The notes beneath the pieces are model-generated. The model saw nothing but the letters and a program-made list of their open reading frames with translations, was not told the origin of the DNA and did not search any database. The translations under genes were made by a program, and so were the position numbers. Positions 7,610 through 15,697 of a stretch of DNA of 31,813 nt are shown piece after piece. The DNA comes from DATLHO01 sp035539855 (GTDB lineage Bacteria > Bacteroidota > Ignavibacteria > OLB7): assembly GCA_035539855.1 (NCBI GenBank), contig DATLHO010000212.1:1-31813 (forward strand). The letters run 5' to 3'. Each line of letters starts with the position of its first letter. Position 1 is the stretch's first letter.

Positions 7610-9205
7610 ATGATAGCGCGCGCCACATCCTCAACGATTCTCGCACTCGTTGCGATGATTGCCCTTGGCTGCAGCAACGACGATGGTCCGATCGACCCAA
7701 CCACCGCGGGCAAGATTATAGGTACCGTCACAAGCAGCGCTGGACAGGTGGTCGCGGGCGCGGCCGTCTCGACCATCCCCGCAACGCAGTCGAAGCTGAC
7801 CGGTGCCGACGGCACGTTCATCATCAGCGATGTCGCACCGGGAACCTACGTCGTGTCGGTGGTCAAGGAAGGTCTCGATCCCGCTGCCACGAGCGTCACC
7901 GTCGGTGCGGGAAAGACCGTGACCGCCGACCTCGTCATGGGAAGCGGTCCTGCGAACGGGCTCCCCAATGAGCCGTCGAACCCCGGCCCTTCCGACGGGG
8001 CAGTCGCGCAGCCGACCGAACTGACCCTGCGATGGACCGCGAGCGATCCGGACAACGATACGCTTCGATTCGACGTCCTGCTGGGAACATCGAATCCGCC
8101 GACGACGGTCCTGACGAGCAATCAATTTCCGCGTGTTCACTACATCGCGGAGCTCGACAGCAACACGACGTACTACTGGCAGGTCATCTCGCGCGATCAT
8201 CGCGGTGGCGTCACCGCCGGTCCTGTCTGGAGATTCCGTACCGAGAAGGCAAACGAGAACAAGGCGCCATACCCACCGAGTAATCCGGCACCGGCCGATG
8301 GCGCCGTTCATCGTTCCGCGCAGGTCACGCTTTCATGGTCGGCGCAGGATCCGGAGCTGGATGCACTGAAGTACGACGTGTATTTCGGCACCACCGAGTT
8401 CCCTGGCCTGGTGGCAGAAGACGTTACGGCAACGAGTCTCTCGCGCGCCAACCTTGCACCAAATGCGCGCTATTACTGGCGCGTCGTCGTGCGCGACAAT
8501 CATGGCGGCGAATCCCAGGGGCCGCTCTGGAGCTTCACGACGGGCGACGTCAGCGAGCAGCCAGGGGCGACGCTGGTTGCCTATTACAAGCTTGACGGGA
8601 ACGCACAGGACGCGAGCGGTAACAGCAACCATGGCTCCTACAATGGTGTGTCGACCATGACCAGTCGCCACGGCCGGACCGGAGAGGCGAGCTACTTCGA
8701 CGGCAGCAATTACGTGACGATTCCTCATCGGCAGTCGCTCGTTTTTGCGAATTCAGATTTCACCGTCTCGGTGTGGGTTCGGATGACCGAGAGCCTGTCG
8801 GACTATACTGGGATTCTTTCGAAATGCACACCGTATGCGCCGGAGCGTGGATATCAACTGGTCGTGCGCAACGGAAGCACCTTCGGCATGCAGATCGGCT
8901 CGACCGTGCCGAGTGGTCGTGCATATTTCGATGTGGTTGCGGTGAATCCGCTTTCGTTCGGTGCATGGCACCACCTCGCAATGGTCGTCGATCGTGACAC
9001 CCGAATGGTCCGGCTGTTCGTCGACGGCGAGCTCGCCGCCGAGTCGGTCGAGAATCACCTCGCATATTCCATCGAAGAGACCGAGGCCCTGTACATCGGC
9101 CGCGAGCGTCAGAACGTCTATCGATTCCGCGGCGGAATCGACGACGTGAAGATCTTTGCCGGCGCGCTGACCGGAGCGCAGATCCGGACGCTTGCTGGCG
9201 AGTAG
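7610..9205 (+). CDS. Lipoprotein with carboxypeptidase-regulatory-like, two FN3-like and one LamG domain
   Basis: A 531-residue lipoprotein. A longer open frame exists upstream, but ATG 7610 has GGAG seven bases before it and begins a lipoprotein signal with lipobox ALGC (lipidated Cys21), so it is preferred. Domains in order: a CarboxypepD_reg/CnaB-like domain at about 30-110 (GKIIGTVTSSAGQVVAGA ... APGTYVVSVVKEG), two fibronectin-III-like repeats at about 120-310 (each with TYYWQV or RYYWRVVVRD and WRF/WSF), and a concanavalin/LamG domain at about 320-531 (VAYYKLDGNAQDASGN ... FTVSVWVRM ... WHHLAMVVDRDTRMVRLFVDGE ... GGIDDVKIF). It is probably outer-membrane anchored with a carbohydrate- or protein-binding role. 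No catalytic residues are apparent. It is a paralogue of the next gene. Confidence 0.88.
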   Translation: MIARATSSTILALVAMIALGCSNDDGPIDPTTAGKIIGTVTSSAGQVVAGAAVSTIPATQSKLTGADGTFIISDVAPGTYVVSVVKEGLDPAATSVTVGAGKTVTADLVMGSGPANGLPNEPSNPGPSDGAVAQPTELTLRWTASDPDNDTLRFDVLLGTSNPPTTVLTSNQFPRVHYIAELDSNTTYYWQVISRDHRGGVTAGPVWRFRTEKANENKAPYPPSNPAPADGAVHRSAQVTLSWSAQDPELDALKYDVYFGTTEFPGLVAEDVTATSLSRANLAPNARYYWRVVVRDNHGGESQGPLWSFTTGDVSEQPGATLVAYYKLDGNAQDASGNSNHGSYNGVSTMTSRHGRTGEASYFDGSNYVTIPHRQSLVFANSDFTVSVWVRMTESLSDYTGILSKCTPYAPERGYQLVVRNGSTFGMQIGSTVPSGRAYFDVVAVNPLSFGAWHHLAMVVDRDTRMVRLFVDGELAAESVENHLAYSIEETEALYIGRERQNVYRFRGGIDDVKIFAGALTGAQIRTLAGE

Positions 9206-9247
9206 TCTCGCACGCCGTTCACCGAAGACACAATGACCCCGAGAAAT

Positions 9248-9271
9248 GGGCGGCCGCCATCGCGGTCGCCC
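9248..9271 (+). terminator. GC-rich hairpin between the two LamG lipoprotein genes
   Basis: GGGCGGCCG and CGGTCGCCC form a 9-bp stem (one G-U) with a 6-nt loop, 43 nt after the first lipoprotein stop. There is no T-run, so it may be a weak terminator or an mRNA-processing/stabilising stem that lowers expression of the second gene. Confidence 0.45.
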
Positions 9272-9325
9272 ACCTCGACACCGACGCCATCACTTCCTCC
9301 GTTCCTCACATTCGATCCTTCTCTC

Positions 9326-10303
9326 ATGACAGCACCACGTCTCATCACATCGATTTTCGCGATCGTGCTCGCGGGCACGGCTGGTTGCAGCAATGACAGT
9401 GGCCCGGTCACACCGCCGGTGACCCAGGGCACGATCTCCGGCAAGGCGACGGATGTCATGGGCCGACCCCTGATCGGTGTCAACATCGCCACGACACCGC
9501 CGACGCTGAATGCGACCAGCGGATCGGACGGGACGTTTTCGATTCCCAATGTCACGGCCGGTACCTACACGGTTCGCTTCGTACATCCCAGCTTCGATAC
9601 GGCGAGCGTCAGCGCGACCGTGATAGCCGGACAGTCATCGACCGCTGAGCTTGCACTGAAAGAGCGTGGGCTCGTCGCTGCATGGTCGTTCACAGGCTCG
9701 GCGCGAGACATGGCAGAGCGGGGCCACGATGGCGTCGTGACCGGTGCAAGTCCCGCACCCGATCGATTCGGCGTCGCCGCGAGCGCGCTGCAGTTCGAGG
9801 GCGACGACTTCGTAACGGTCGCGCATGCGGATGATCTCGTCTTTTCGACCAGCGACTTCAGTGTTGCCGCGTGGGTGCTTCTGGCAGGCTCACAGGAAAA
9901 CTTTGCCGGCATTCTCTCGAAGTGCACACCGCTCGCGCCCGAATACGGATACCAGCTCGTCATTCGCGATCCGGACCGGTTCGGGATCCAGATCGGCAGC
10001 CGGGTGCCGACCGGCCAGAGCTACTTCGACGCACTTGCGACCGGCTCGCTGACGACCAATGGATGGCATTTCGTCTGTATGGTGGTGTCGCGGGGCGATA
10101 GGTCGGTGCGGCTCTATGTCGATGGGCAGCCTGCCGGCGTACAGGTGAGTCAGCACCTCGACTATTCGCTGATGGAGGATGAGCCCCTGTACTTCGGTCG
10201 CGAGCGCCAGGGGGTCCGCTGGTTCAACGGCCTCATCGATGATGTTCGCATGTTCAACCGTGCACTTGCGCCTGTGGAGGTTGCGACACTGGCGACACGG
10301 TGA
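9326..10303 (+). CDS. LamG-domain lipoprotein (paralogue of the preceding gene, without FN3 repeats)
   Basis: A 325-residue lipoprotein. ATG 9326 begins MTAPRLITSIFAIVLAGTAGC, with lipobox TAGC (Cys21), and is followed by CSNDSGP, nearly identical to CSNDDGP after the lipid Cys of the upstream protein. A CarboxypepD_reg-like domain (about 35-110: GTISGKATDVMGRPLIGV ... AGTYTVRFVHP) is followed directly by a LamG domain (about 115-325). The LamG part shares GILSKCTP, GYQLV and YIGRERQ/YFGRERQ with the neighbour. The two genes are therefore a tandem duplication in which FN3 repeats were gained or lost. No Shine-Dalgarno sequence is visible. Function is likely surface binding; the ligand is unknown. 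Confidence 0.87.
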   Translation: MTAPRLITSIFAIVLAGTAGCSNDSGPVTPPVTQGTISGKATDVMGRPLIGVNIATTPPTLNATSGSDGTFSIPNVTAGTYTVRFVHPSFDTASVSATVIAGQSSTAELALKERGLVAAWSFTGSARDMAERGHDGVVTGASPAPDRFGVAASALQFEGDDFVTVAHADDLVFSTSDFSVAAWVLLAGSQENFAGILSKCTPLAPEYGYQLVIRDPDRFGIQIGSRVPTGQSYFDALATGSLTTNGWHFVCMVVSRGDRSVRLYVDGQPAGVQVSQHLDYSLMEDEPLYFGRERQGVRWFNGLIDDVRMFNRALAPVEVATLATR

Positions 10304-10331
10304 CATGACGCCGCCTCGGCGCCTGATATGC

Positions 10332-10367
10332 GCGCCCCGCGGAGAACGTCCGCGGGGCGCTTCGTTT
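10332..10367 (+). terminator. Strong intrinsic terminator after the LamG lipoprotein pair
   Basis: GCGCCCCGCGGA (10332-10343) pairs perfectly with TCCGCGGGGCGC (10349-10360), a 12-bp stem with loop GAACG, followed by the T-rich tail TTCGTTTCTC. It begins 28 nt after the lipoprotein stop. It also shows that the M16 peptidase gene must start downstream of it. Confidence 0.88.
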
Positions 10368-10408
10368 CTCCTCACTCGTGCTATCCGATTTCTGGTCTGA
10401 CTCGACGT

Positions 10409-13315
10409 ATGCATGACATGATGCCTTCACGGATTCCAGCGCGATCGACCGCGCGCCTTATCGGACTCGTCCTCTGCCTGGCGCTCGCGCCGGCCGGTGG
10501 ACCGCTGTCTGCACAGTCGCCGACGCAGCGGCCTCGGGCGGAGCTGTCGCCGACGAGCGGACAGCCACTGCCGCTGGATTCGGCCGTGCGTGTCGGCCGA
10601 CTGCCGAACGGTCTCACGTACTACGTGCGCGAGAATCGCGAGCCGAATGCCCGCGCCGAGCTGCGACTCGTCGTCAAGGCCGGGTCGATTCTCGAGGAGC
10701 CGGATCAGCAGGGTCTCGCTCACTTCGTCGAGCACATGGCGTTCAACGGGACGCGCCGCTTCGAGCGCCACGAGATCGTCCGGTATCTCGAGTCGATCGG
10801 CATGCGCTTCGGTCCGGACCTCAACGCGTACACGAGCTTCGATCAGACCGTCTACATGCTGCAGCTTCCGACCGACTCCTCGGGAGTGCTTGCGAAGGGG
10901 CTCGACATCCTCAGCGAGTGGGCCGGTGGCATCGCGTTCGACTCCCTCGAGATCGAGCGCGAGCGCGGCGTCGTCATCGAGGAATGGCGCGGCGGCCGCG
11001 GCGCCGAAGCGCGCATCCGCGACCGGCAGCTCCCGGTGCTGCTTCGCGGCTCGCGCTACGCCGAGCGCCTTCCGATCGGCCGTACCGATGTCCTCGACAC
11101 GTTCCATCACGACCGGCTGCGCGCGTTCTATCGTGACTGGTATCGACCCGATCTGATGGCCGTCGTCGCCGTTGGCGACTTCGACGGTCTCGAGGTCGAG
11201 CGTCAGATCCGCGAGCGCTTCACCGCGCTGGTCGCGCCTGCGGCTCCGCGACCCCGAGCGTCGTTCGACGTGCCCGCGCACGACCAGACGCTCTTCTCGA
11301 TCGTGAGTGACCCGGAGGCATCGCGTCTCGGCGCGTCGATCTACTTCAAGCACCCGCCGCGGCCCAACGCGACCGCCGATGATTATCGGACGCTGCTGAC
11401 GGTGCGTCTGATGACGGCGATGCTCAACCAGCGGCTGCACGAGCTGACGCAGAAGGCGGAGCCGCCGTTCATGTTCGGCTACTCGTCGTACTCCGGCTAC
11501 ACGCCCGCGGTCGACGCGTTCGTCCTGAGCGCCGGATTGGACGAAGCAAGAATGACCGAGGGGATCTCGGCGCTCGTCGCCGAGGCCGAGCGCGCGCGCC
11601 GCTTCGGCTTCACCGCGACCGAGCTCGAGCGCGAGAAGACGGACCTGCTTCGATCCTACGAGCGCGCCTACGCCGAGCGGGAGAAGACCGAGTCGTCGTC
11701 GATTGCCGCGGAGCTCGTCGGTCACTTCACCGATGCCGAGGCCGCGCCCGGCATCGAGGCGGAGTACGCGCTCGTGCAGCAACTGCTCCCGACGATCGCG
11801 CTCGCCGACGTCAATCGCCTGCCGGGCGCGCTCATGACCCGAACGAATCGCGTCATTGCGATCACGGCGCCGGAGAAGGAGGGATTGGTCCTGCCGAGCC
11901 CTGCGCGTCTGGCGGCACTGCTCGATTCCGCGGGCTCGCTCGCGCTCGAGGCGTACGAGGATATCGCCAGCACCACGACGCTGCTCGAGACGCTTCCGAC
12001 GCCGGGAAGCATCACGAAGGAACAGGTCGACCGCGATCTCGGTCTGCTACGCTGGACCCTCTCCAATGGCATCACCGTGGTTCTGAAGCCGACCGACTTC
12101 AAGAACGACGAGATCCTCCTGTCGTCGTTCAGCCCCGGCGGCACGTCGATCGTCACCGACGAGGACTTCCTCGATGCCTCGATGGCGACCGCGGTCGCAA
12201 CCGAGGGCGGCGTCGGCGCGCTCTCGCAGATCGAGCTTCAGAAGACGCTCGCCGGCCGCGCGGTCTCCGCCTGGCCTTCCATCGGCGAGCTCTATGAGGG
12301 ACTCTCCGGCAGCGCCTCACCGCGCGACGTCGAGACGATGTTCCAGTTGCTGCACCTCTACGTGACGTCGCCGCGCTACGACAGCACGGCGTTCGTCTCC
12401 ATGCGCGCGCGCGCAAAGACGTCCCTGCGGAATCGCGACGCGCGTCCGGAGTCGGCGTTCTCCGACACGCTCACGGCGATTCTCTCGCGGTATCATCCCC
12501 GCCGACGACCGTGGACCGAAGCGACGTACGATCGCATCGATCCGCAGCGAGCGATGGCGATCTACCGCGAGCGCTTTGCCGACGTCTCGGACCTGACGAT
12601 GGTAATCGTCGGAAGCTTCGATCCCGACACGCTCCGTCCGCTGGTCGAGCGATACGTCGCGAGCCTGCCGGGACGTGGCAGGCGCGAGAACTGGCGCGAC
12701 CTCGGAATCGTGCCGCCCACCGGTGTCGTCGAGCGCGTGATCCGCCGCGGACGCGAGCCGAAGGCGCGCGTGCAGATGGTCTTCAGCGGTGAGCTCGACT
12801 GGTCGCAGACCGCGCAGAACGAGCTCTATGCGATGTCGAGCGTGCTGGAGATCATGTTGCGCGAGTCGCTGCGTGAAGAGAAGGGAGGCACCTACGGTGT
12901 GGGAGTGGCGGCCGTGCCGACGCGCCGTCCGCGCGAGCGCTATGCGATGATAGTCTCCTTCGGATGCGCCCCCGAGCGACTCGACGAGCTCGTCGGGCAG
13001 ACACTCGCGACGATCGACAGTCTGAAGCGCGAGGGTCCGAGCCGCGAGAACCTCGCGAAGGTGACCGAGGCCGCGCGCCGATCGAACGAGCTGAATCTCC
13101 GGAACAACCGGTACTGGCTCTCGCAGCTTCAGACGCAGGTGATGTTCGACGAGCCGCTCGGAGCATTCCTCGCGGCGCCGGCCGAGTTCGAGAAACTCAC
13201 GGTGGAGCAGGTGCGTGCGGCGGCTCGGCGCTACCTCGATCCCGCGAACCTCGTCAAGGTCGTGCTGCTCCCGGAGACGATGCCGACGGACGGTCAGGCG
13301 GAGGAGGGCCGATGA
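10409..13315 (+). CDS. M16 family zinc metallopeptidase (pitrilysin/PqqL-like, two-domain)
   Basis: A 968-residue periplasmic or secreted zinc endopeptidase with fused active and inactive M16 halves. The signal peptide is ARLIGLVLCLALAPAGGPLSAQ (to about residue 36). The inverted zinc motif HFVEH is at residues 105-109 (ligands His105 and His109, catalytic Glu108), and the distal Glu ligand is in ERGVVIEEWRGGR (about Glu192). Substrate-channel features typical of the family follow: LNAYTSFDQTVYMLQLP and SLREEKGGTYGVGVAAVP (the R/Y pair in the C-terminal half). The length matches PqqL-type single-chain proteases. Starts at 10409, 10418 and 10421 are all in frame; none has a Shine-Dalgarno, and all keep the signal peptide. 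Its stop overlaps the next gene (ATGA), so it heads a coupled four-gene operon. Confidence 0.93.
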   Translation: MHDMMPSRIPARSTARLIGLVLCLALAPAGGPLSAQSPTQRPRAELSPTSGQPLPLDSAVRVGRLPNGLTYYVRENREPNARAELRLVVKAGSILEEPDQQGLAHFVEHMAFNGTRRFERHEIVRYLESIGMRFGPDLNAYTSFDQTVYMLQLPTDSSGVLAKGLDILSEWAGGIAFDSLEIERERGVVIEEWRGGRGAEARIRDRQLPVLLRGSRYAERLPIGRTDVLDTFHHDRLRAFYRDWYRPDLMAVVAVGDFDGLEVERQIRERFTALVAPAAPRPRASFDVPAHDQTLFSIVSDPEASRLGASIYFKHPPRPNATADDYRTLLTVRLMTAMLNQRLHELTQKAEPPFMFGYSSYSGYTPAVDAFVLSAGLDEARMTEGISALVAEAERARRFGFTATELEREKTDLLRSYERAYAEREKTESSSIAAELVGHFTDAEAAPGIEAEYALVQQLLPTIALADVNRLPGALMTRTNRVIAITAPEKEGLVLPSPARLAALLDSAGSLALEAYEDIASTTTLLETLPTPGSITKEQVDRDLGLLRWTLSNGITVVLKPTDFKNDEILLSSFSPGGTSIVTDEDFLDASMATAVATEGGVGALSQIELQKTLAGRAVSAWPSIGELYEGLSGSASPRDVETMFQLLHLYVTSPRYDSTAFVSMRARAKTSLRNRDARPESAFSDTLTAILSRYHPRRRPWTEATYDRIDPQRAMAIYRERFADVSDLTMVIVGSFDPDTLRPLVERYVASLPGRGRRENWRDLGIVPPTGVVERVIRRGREPKARVQMVFSGELDWSQTAQNELYAMSSVLEIMLRESLREEKGGTYGVGVAAVPTRRPRERYAMIVSFGCAPERLDELVGQTLATIDSLKREGPSRENLAKVTEAARRSNELNLRNNRYWLSQLQTQVMFDEPLGAFLAAPAEFEKLTVEQVRAAARRYLDPANLVKVVLLPETMPTDGQAEEGR

Positions 13316-13800
13316 GCGCGACACCGATCATCCGCGAAGCGACGCGCGAGGACGTTCCGCTCGTGCTCGAGTTCATTCGCGCGCTCGCCGAGTACGAGCG
13401 ACTCTCGCACGAGGTCGTCGCAACGGAGGAGATGCTCGCATCGGCGCTCTTCGGTCCGAGGCCCGTCGCAGAGGTGCTCATCGCGACGCTCGAGAGCGAG
13501 CCGGCGGGATTCGCGTTGTACTTCCACAACTTCTCGACGTTCCTCGGGCGTCCCGGGATTTACCTCGAGGATCTCTTCGTGCGTCCGGAGCTGAGGGGCA
13601 ACGGTGTCGGTCGTGCGCTTCTCGAGGCCCTGGCGGCGATCGCGCTGGATCGCGGATGCGGGCGACTCGAGTGGAGCGTTCTCGACTGGAACGAGCCGGC
13701 GATCGCGTTCTACCGACGGCTGGGCGCCGAGGCGATGAGCGAGTGGACGGTCAACAGGGTTACGGGCGATGCGCTCGTGCGGCTGGCGAGGCGCTCGTGA
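13312..13800 (+). CDS. GNAT N-acetyltransferase, diamine/thialysine (SSAT-like) type
   Basis: A 162-residue acetyl-CoA-dependent acetyltransferase. Motif A is YLEDLFVRPELRGNGVGRALL, with the CoA pyrophosphate loop RGNGVG at residues 95-100. It is followed by LEWSVLDWNEPAIAFYRRLGAEAMSEW with the likely general-acid Tyr134. This arrangement (YLEDLFV, then WxVLDWN) is characteristic of the spermidine/spermine and thialysine N-acetyltransferase group, so a polyamine or amino-acid-like amine is the likely substrate. The start overlaps the M16 stop as ATGA and its own stop overlaps the next start as GTGA. Substrate specificity is inferred from family resemblance. Confidence 0.9.
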   Translation: MSATPIIREATREDVPLVLEFIRALAEYERLSHEVVATEEMLASALFGPRPVAEVLIATLESEPAGFALYFHNFSTFLGRPGIYLEDLFVRPELRGNGVGRALLEALAAIALDRGCGRLEWSVLDWNEPAIAFYRRLGAEAMSEWTVNRVTGDALVRLARRS

Positions 13801-14399
13801 GACAGGTCATCAAGGCATACATCGACGGCGAGCTTCTCAGCGAGCACGTCGTCAGCGTGCAGTCGAGCACGACCAGGCCCGAGATGGATCTCCGGGAGAT
13901 CAGGAATTTCGCGCGGCATACCGACGCACGCGCCCACTGTCATCTCGTGATCCGTCCCGATCGATTCGAATCAATCGACATCGAGCTGAGTCGATGGGGC
14001 GATCGGTCGATCGCGAGCGTTCACGTCGACGAGGAGAAGATGATCGCGGCAACGTTCAACGGCGTCCGGCAGGAGGCGATTGCCGCCGACGTCCGCTATC
14101 CCGTTCTCTTCGACGGACCGAGCATCCTGTTCGACTTCGCCAACGCGTTCATGATTCTCGGACTGGGTAGCGGCGAGGAGCTTCGCGCTCCGGTCAACAT
14201 CCTCGACATGCGCGGCGCGCACCTGTCGACGGCGCTCTACAGCTTCCGGCGCGACGATTCGATCATCACGATCCTCAAGGGCGCCGATCCCGCCGACGAT
14301 GCGGAGATCGTGCTCGATGACAAGGGAACAGGACCGCGGACGTGTCGCTCCCGGGGAGTGGTGTACGTCTTCGGGGAGGAGAGCCGTGCGGACTCGTAG
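13797..14399 (+). CDS. Uncharacterised 200-residue protein coupled to GNAT and thiE
   Basis: I do not recognise the family. Translation most likely starts at GTG 13797, overlapping the GNAT stop (GTGA); a longer upstream frame is only the shadow of the GNAT gene. There is no signal peptide or membrane segment, so it is probably cytoplasmic. It alternates short beta-strand-like stretches (VIKAYIDGELLSEHVVSVQS, CHLVIRPDRFESIDIELSRW) with a central YPVLFDGPSILFDFANAFMI and an Asp-rich C-terminus (ADPADDAEIVLDD). Base and codon use match the neighbours, and the frame is held by overlaps at both ends, so it is a real gene. The pattern could suit a small beta-sandwich or a lipid/cofactor-binding fold, but that is speculation. 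Confidence 0.85.
   Translation: MRQVIKAYIDGELLSEHVVSVQSSTTRPEMDLREIRNFARHTDARAHCHLVIRPDRFESIDIELSRWGDRSIASVHVDEEKMIAATFNGVRQEAIAADVRYPVLFDGPSILFDFANAFMILGLGSGEELRAPVNILDMRGAHLSTALYSFRRDDSIITILKGADPADDAEIVLDDKGTGPRTCRSRGVVYVFGEESRADS
14377..14381 (+). promoter_or_regulatory. Shine-Dalgarno deciding the thiE start
   Basis: AGGAG, within a longer GGGGAGGAG run inside the upstream gene, lies four bases before GTG 14386. It selects this start over ATG codons further upstream that would add a non-homologous N-terminus. Confidence 0.65.
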
Positions 14400-15057
14400 A
14401 CCCATTGGCCGGCTGCACGTAATCACCGACACGACGGTGCAGCAACGGTATTCCGCGGCGCAGCTGGCCGCGCTCGCGATCGAGGGCGGCGCCGATACGA
14501 TCCAGTATCGCAGCAAGGCGATCGACGTTCGGGCGCTGATCGCGGAGGCGACGACCGTACGCGACGTCTGCGTCGGGGCCGGCGTGTTGTTCCTCGTCAA
14601 TGATCGCGTCGACGTCTGCCTGGCCGTCGACGCCGACGGCGTGCATCTCGGGCGCGAGGACATGCCGCTCGACGTCGCGCGCCGCATCCTCGGACCTGAT
14701 CGCATCATCGGAGGCACGATCAGGGGCGTCGAGCACCTCATCGAAGCCGAGTCGCTCGGCGCGGACTATGTCGGGCTCGGTCCGATCTTCGGAACGACGT
14801 CGAAGCATGTCGCGCTCGCACCGCTTGGACTCGACGCGGTTCGTGCCGTCGTCGCCGCGGCGCACATTCCCATCATCGGCATCGCCGGCATCACGCTCGA
14901 CAACGCGAGCTCCGTCATCGAGGCAGGAGCCGACGGTCTGGCGGTGATCGGCGCGGTCTGCGCGGCCGACGACGTGCGCGCGGCGGCCGGGGCGATGGTC
15001 CGGGCCATCGCCGCCGGAGATCGCGCGCGCTCGGCTCACGAGCGGAACGGGACGTAG
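14386..15057 (+). CDS. thiE: Thiamin-phosphate synthase ThiE
   Basis: A 223-residue TIM-barrel enzyme that joins HMP-PP and thiazole phosphate to thiamin phosphate. All ThiE hallmarks are present: RLHVITD at the start, GGADTIQYRSK (QxRxK diphosphate contacts), FLVNDRVDVCLAVDADGVHLGREDMPL, IGGTIRGVEHLIEAESLGADYVGLGPIFGTTSKHVA, and IPIIGIAGITLDNASSVIEAGADGLAVI. GTG 14386 gives the family length and has a good Shine-Dalgarno; it overlaps the upstream gene by 14 nt. It is the last cistron of the M16-GNAT-unknown operon and has no TPP riboswitch of its own, so its regulation is separate from thiO-thiD and thiC. Confidence 0.95.
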   Translation: MRTRRPIGRLHVITDTTVQQRYSAAQLAALAIEGGADTIQYRSKAIDVRALIAEATTVRDVCVGAGVLFLVNDRVDVCLAVDADGVHLGREDMPLDVARRILGPDRIIGGTIRGVEHLIEAESLGADYVGLGPIFGTTSKHVALAPLGLDAVRAVVAAAHIPIIGIAGITLDNASSVIEAGADGLAVIGAVCAADDVRAAAGAMVRAIAAGDRARSAHERNGT

Positions 15058-15082
15058 CGCACGTCGTCGAACGTTGCGTCCG

Positions 15083-15478
15083 CTAGAGCTCGCCGACGAT
15101 CTCGATGAGATTGCCCGCGGGATCGTAGCACTGGAACCACGCCTGCCCGCCACCCATGTCCTGCGGACCCGCTTCGTGCACGATGCGCACGCCGGCGTCG
15201 CGCAGCGTGCGGTACATCGCGGCGACCGAGCTGGCCGTCAATCCGAACGATGCGCGCACGGTCTTCGGTGTCACCGTCGCAGGCTCATTGCCGCCCTCGA
15301 TGAACAGTCCAACGTCGTCGTTGATCGTCAGGAAGCAGGAGTTCGGACCCATGTCGAAGCTCTTCTGCAAACCCAGCAGACCGTTGTAAAAGGTGAAGGC
15401 GCGCTCGTAATCGTCGACGTAGACCGCTACGAACGTGACCCCGACGAGCGTCGGGGATGCTTTGATGGTGTCACTCAT
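15083..15478 (-). CDS. VOC-superfamily (glyoxalase/bleomycin-resistance fold) protein
   Basis: A 131-residue single VOC module pair. The first beta-alpha-beta unit is TFVAVYVDDYERAFTFYNGLLGLQKSFD, with the usual xVxDxxxAxxFY pattern. The second ends with AGVRIVHEAGPQDMGGGQAWFQCYDPAGNLIEIVGEL, the typical DPxGNLIEI metal-ligand strand with C-terminal Glu. The fold usually supports metal-dependent lyase, dioxygenase or drug-binding functions; the specific reaction cannot be read. ATG 15478 is preferred; GTG 15499 would add seven residues. Neither has a Shine-Dalgarno. It converges on thiE with only 25 nt between the stops. Confidence 0.88.
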   Translation of the reverse strand: MSDTIKASPTLVGVTFVAVYVDDYERAFTFYNGLLGLQKSFDMGPNSCFLTINDDVGLFIEGGNEPATVTPKTVRASFGLTASSVAAMYRTLRDAGVRIVHEAGPQDMGGGQAWFQCYDPAGNLIEIVGEL

Positions 15479-15697
15479 CGGAAGATCGGGTACGCTCACT
15501 GAAAGGATGACTCGTGCCTCGCTGCGGAGGGTAGGTCCGCGAATCTACATGACGGACCCTTTCCCCCAAACACCATCGCCGTGTGGTCGATCGGGAACCA
15601 TCGCCTACGCCGCGCGTCCAGAGCGTTGATGTCCGGCGCGCACCGCCGGCCGCCGTCGCGCTCCCATCTCACGTGATCAACGAGTTCCGCAAACACC
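15479..15697. other. Divergent intergenic region without recognisable genes
   Basis: This 219-nt region lies between the divergent VOC gene and the serine hydrolase gene and must hold both promoters. I see no convincing -33/-7 pair, hairpin, riboswitch or small ORF. AAACACCAT occurs twice (about 15568 and 15693), the second abutting the hydrolase start; this may be chance. Confidence 0.4.

Noticed and set aside
10328..10408. Longer N-terminus for the M16 peptidase from ATG 10328
   Set aside because: It would begin inside the strong terminator of the preceding transcript and put the signal peptide 40 residues in.
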